Shown piece after piece: positions 62,743-64,000 of a stretch of DNA of 64,000 bases; the stretch's first letter is position 1, and each line of letters starts with the position of its first letter. The DNA is taken from the NCBI GenBank assembly GCA_023954475.1, contig JAMLHW010000016.1, positions 51,309 to 115,308 of the forward strand. Reading direction: 5' to 3'. The notes beneath the pieces were generated by a model. That model was not told the DNA's origin, made no database searches, and was given only the letters and a program-made list of their open reading frames with translations. This DNA comes from Anaerolineae bacterium (lineage in GTDB: Bacteria > Chloroflexota > Anaerolineae > Promineifilales > Promineifilaceae). Position numbers and translations under genes: made by a program.

Positions 62743-62961
62743 TTACGAGCGTGGCTGTTGTGGCGATTGGGCGGGGTCGCTTTCGGCCGAATCCACCATG
62801 TCCGGCTGGTTCAAAATACCGAACAAATAGCCCAACAATTCGCGCTTGCCGACAAAGCGACGCACCTCGCCGCTCTGGACATCTTGCAGCAGAATGCGCC
62901 AACGTTGTTGGTCAACATCACGTTCCAAACGCAAGAGAAAAGCCTGGTATTCATGGGTCAT
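62743..62961 (-). CDS. 72-residue protein upstream of giant surface-protein gene
   Basis: MTHEYQAFLLRLERDVDQQR, then WRILLQDVQSGEVRRFVGKR and ELLGYLFGIL, with a polar tail: a compact, probably soluble domain. Short proteins of this appearance are frequent next to SARP regulators in Chloroflexota, as far as I can recall. The ATG lies only about 7 nt from the -10-like TAGGCT that follows SARP-type repeats, so its mRNA could be leaderless. Function unknown. Confidence 0.65.
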   Translation of the reverse strand: MTHEYQAFLLRLERDVDQQRWRILLQDVQSGEVRRFVGKRELLGYLFGILNQPDMVDSAESDPAQSPQQPRS

Positions 62962-62981
62962 TCAACAAGCCTACACAGCAA

Positions 62982-63010
62982 ACGTCACGCGAACGTCACG
63001 TGAGCTTCAC
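62982..63010. promoter_or_regulatory. SARP-type heptameric direct repeats
   Basis: ACGTCAC (62982-62988), ACGTCAC (62993-62999) and GCTTCAC (63004-63010): three heptamers at exact 11-bp spacing. On the minus strand the last repeat lies 8 bp before TAGGCT (62973-62968), the geometry known for SARP-activated promoters. Confidence 0.6.
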
Positions 63011-63077
63011 AAAGCAGCAATTGACCAAGCCATATTGAGCCGGCCAATCAGATGTGGAGGCAAAGCCAACGCGAACG

Positions 63078-63096
63078 CTTCCAAATCGCTTGGAAG
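63078..63096. promoter_or_regulatory. Inverted repeat upstream of SARP gene
   Basis: CTTCCAA-n5-TTGGAAG, perfect 7-bp arms, about 40 bp before a -10-like TACAAT (63135-63140). Possible operator for autoregulation. Confidence 0.4.
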
Positions 63097-63144
63097 TGGT
63101 CATGAATCTGCGCTCAAACGCCGTGCGAATCTTGTACAATAGGA

Positions 63145-64000
63145 TTGAGCGAGAACAGGAGCAGCAAGCTGACGCAGATAACGGTTTTTGGCACGTTGGC
63201 GGTTCGTGACGGTGATCGACTGTCCGACATCATGAAGAGCCCAAAAGGGTGCGCCATTGTTGCCTATCTGCTGGTCACCGGTACGGTCAAGTCGCGTGAA
63301 CAGATCGCTGACTTGCTTTGGGATGCGACGACAACGGCGCAGGCACTTAACCGGCTACGGTCGCTGTTGAATCGGCTGCGCGCTGACCTGCCGCCGGAAG
63401 TGGTAATCGGCCGAAACTCGCTGCACCTCCACCCCCTGCCTAACTCCGACATCGACTGGATCACACTGCACAACGGCCTGGCGACGCAAAACGATGACGA
63501 ACTGGCCGCCGCCTTGACCGCCTACAAGGGAGAGTTGCTCGACGGCTTCTATCTACCCGATGCGCCCCGCTTCAACGAATGGGTGACCATCGAGCGCGAA
63601 AACGTGCGCCAGCGCGTGCGCGCCGCCTATCGTCGCCTGTTCAGTGCCTATCGCGCCGGCGAACGGTCGGCGCAAGCCGCCGACAGCGCCCGGCGCTGGC
63701 TGGCGCTCGACCTGTTCGATGAAGAGGCACGGCGCGCCCTGATGCAGGCGCTGGCGCTGGACGGCAACATCACGGCGGCGTTGGCGCAATTCGAGCAGTG
63801 CCGCCGGCTGTTATGGGAGGAGTTGGGGGCCGAACCAGAGCTTGCCACCCTGCAACTGGCCGAACAGATCGGGCAAATGGCGGCGCAGCCTGTCAGCCTG
63901 CAAGTCCCAGCACCCGCCGTTGCGCGCTGGGACGGCGCAGCGCTGCCCGAACCCGCCCCGCTGCCGGTGCATTCGATCGTCCCGCACCGTCGCAACAGCG
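63145..64000 (+). CDS. SARP/BTAD-domain transcriptional activator, C-terminus beyond window
   Basis: At least 285 residues, cut by the window end. TTG 63145 is the upstream-most plausible start. CTG 63169 (MTQITVFGTLAVRDG) has AGGAG 7 nt upstream and gives the typical family N-terminus, so it may be the true one. The OmpR-like winged helix follows (KSREQIADLLWDATTTAQAL, NRLRSLLNRLRADLP), then the BTAD domain (AALTAYKGELLDGFYLPDAP, RWLALDLFDEEARRALMQAL). AfsR/SARP family activator; longer homologues add an NB-ARC/STAND ATPase and TPR part beyond this point. Divergent from the surface-protein locus and probably its activator through the repeats at 62982-63010. Confidence 0.88.
   Translation, partial: MSENRSSKLTQITVFGTLAVRDGDRLSDIMKSPKGCAIVAYLLVTGTVKSREQIADLLWDATTTAQALNRLRSLLNRLRADLPPEVVIGRNSLHLHPLPNSDIDWITLHNGLATQNDDELAAALTAYKGELLDGFYLPDAPRFNEWVTIERENVRQRVRAAYRRLFSAYRAGERSAQAADSARRWLALDLFDEEARRALMQALALDGNITAALAQFEQCRRLLWEELGAEPELATLQLAEQIGQMAAQPVSLQVPAPAVARWDGAALPEPAPLPVHSIVPHRRNS

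Larger units (their letters stand above)
486..63413. repeat. Highly iterated palindrome TCGGCCGA (often TTCGGCCGAA), about 70 copies
   Basis: Dispersed single copies, roughly one per 0.8 kb outside 50.3-62.7 kb. They fall in all reading frames of genes, in spacers (21.6 kb, 29.93 kb), in a promoter spacer (21166-21173) and in terminators (50262-50304). At about 55 percent GC one to two chance copies are expected in 64 kb, so enrichment is about fifty-fold. Similar in character to HIP1 of cyanobacteria. The span given is first to last copy. The count was made by eye and may be off by a few. Confidence 0.85.

Noticed and set aside
1..64000. tRNA, rRNA, insertion sequences or integrase genes
   Set aside because: No cloverleaf with a GTTCRA-type arm, no rRNA-like tract, and no transposase or integrase motifs were recognised on either strand by eye.

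Overview
The window looks like a chromosome segment (or large second replicon) of a moderately GC-rich bacterium, most likely a member of the Chloroflexota. That placement is an inference from family content: very large choice-of-anchor/beta-helix surface proteins beside a SARP/BTAD regulator, ArsA-type ATPases, DUF4332 helix-hairpin-helix proteins, BNR_4 proteins and P450s. No rRNA, tRNA, CRISPR array or insertion sequence was seen. The octamer TCGGCCGA (often extended to TTCGGCCGAA) occurs about 70 times by my hand count, in genes, spacers, promoters and terminators. This is a highly iterated palindrome comparable in behaviour to cyanobacterial HIP1.

Layout. 1-287: start of a META-domain lipoprotein (minus strand). 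888-14413: a tightly packed plus-strand operon with a PacL-like membrane protein carrying a helix-hairpin-helix tail, a short PacL-like protein, three consecutive P-type ATPases with non-canonical metal-binding signatures (the middle one with altered catalytic motifs), three more HMA-like proteins and one unknown small protein, a glycine-zipper protein fused to a LuxR-type HTH, and an ArsA-type ATPase. I propose that this is a multi-ATPase membrane transport platform with its own membrane-linked regulator; it is the strongest candidate here for an undescribed system. 14459-18117: anaerobic sulfatase-maturase-like radical SAM protein and an orphan HypF (minus).

18251-23808: a plasmid-like maintenance region with a possible replication or DNA-binding protein, four tandem small RNA genes (each with a sigma70-type promoter with a 17-bp spacer, a 5' hairpin and an intrinsic terminator), an XRE repressor, two GTTTACC-n-GGTAAAC palindromes, ParA and ParB. 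23926-35729: secreted BNR_4 protein, flavoenzyme with a 71-aa companion ORF, a Crp/Fnr regulator with candidate operators before a PRC-barrel protein, a haem-copper-oxidase-like membrane protein and a cation-chloride cotransporter, two tandem P450s and a metallo-beta-lactamase-fold hydrolase. 35834-50131: MATE and MFS transporters, exonuclease III, M23 peptidase, DUF4332 protein, lipoprotein, PlsB/PlsC acyltransferase, PrsW-like protease, HSL-type hydrolase, phage-type antirepressor, DUF6930-like protein and a chromate transporter.

50311-62677: one giant 12.4-kb surface-protein gene of about ten beta-helix modules, broken by roughly ten frameshifts (real decay, or assembly error in repeats). 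It is preceded by a 72-aa ORF and a divergent SARP regulator cut by the window end, with heptameric direct repeats of SARP-binding type between them.
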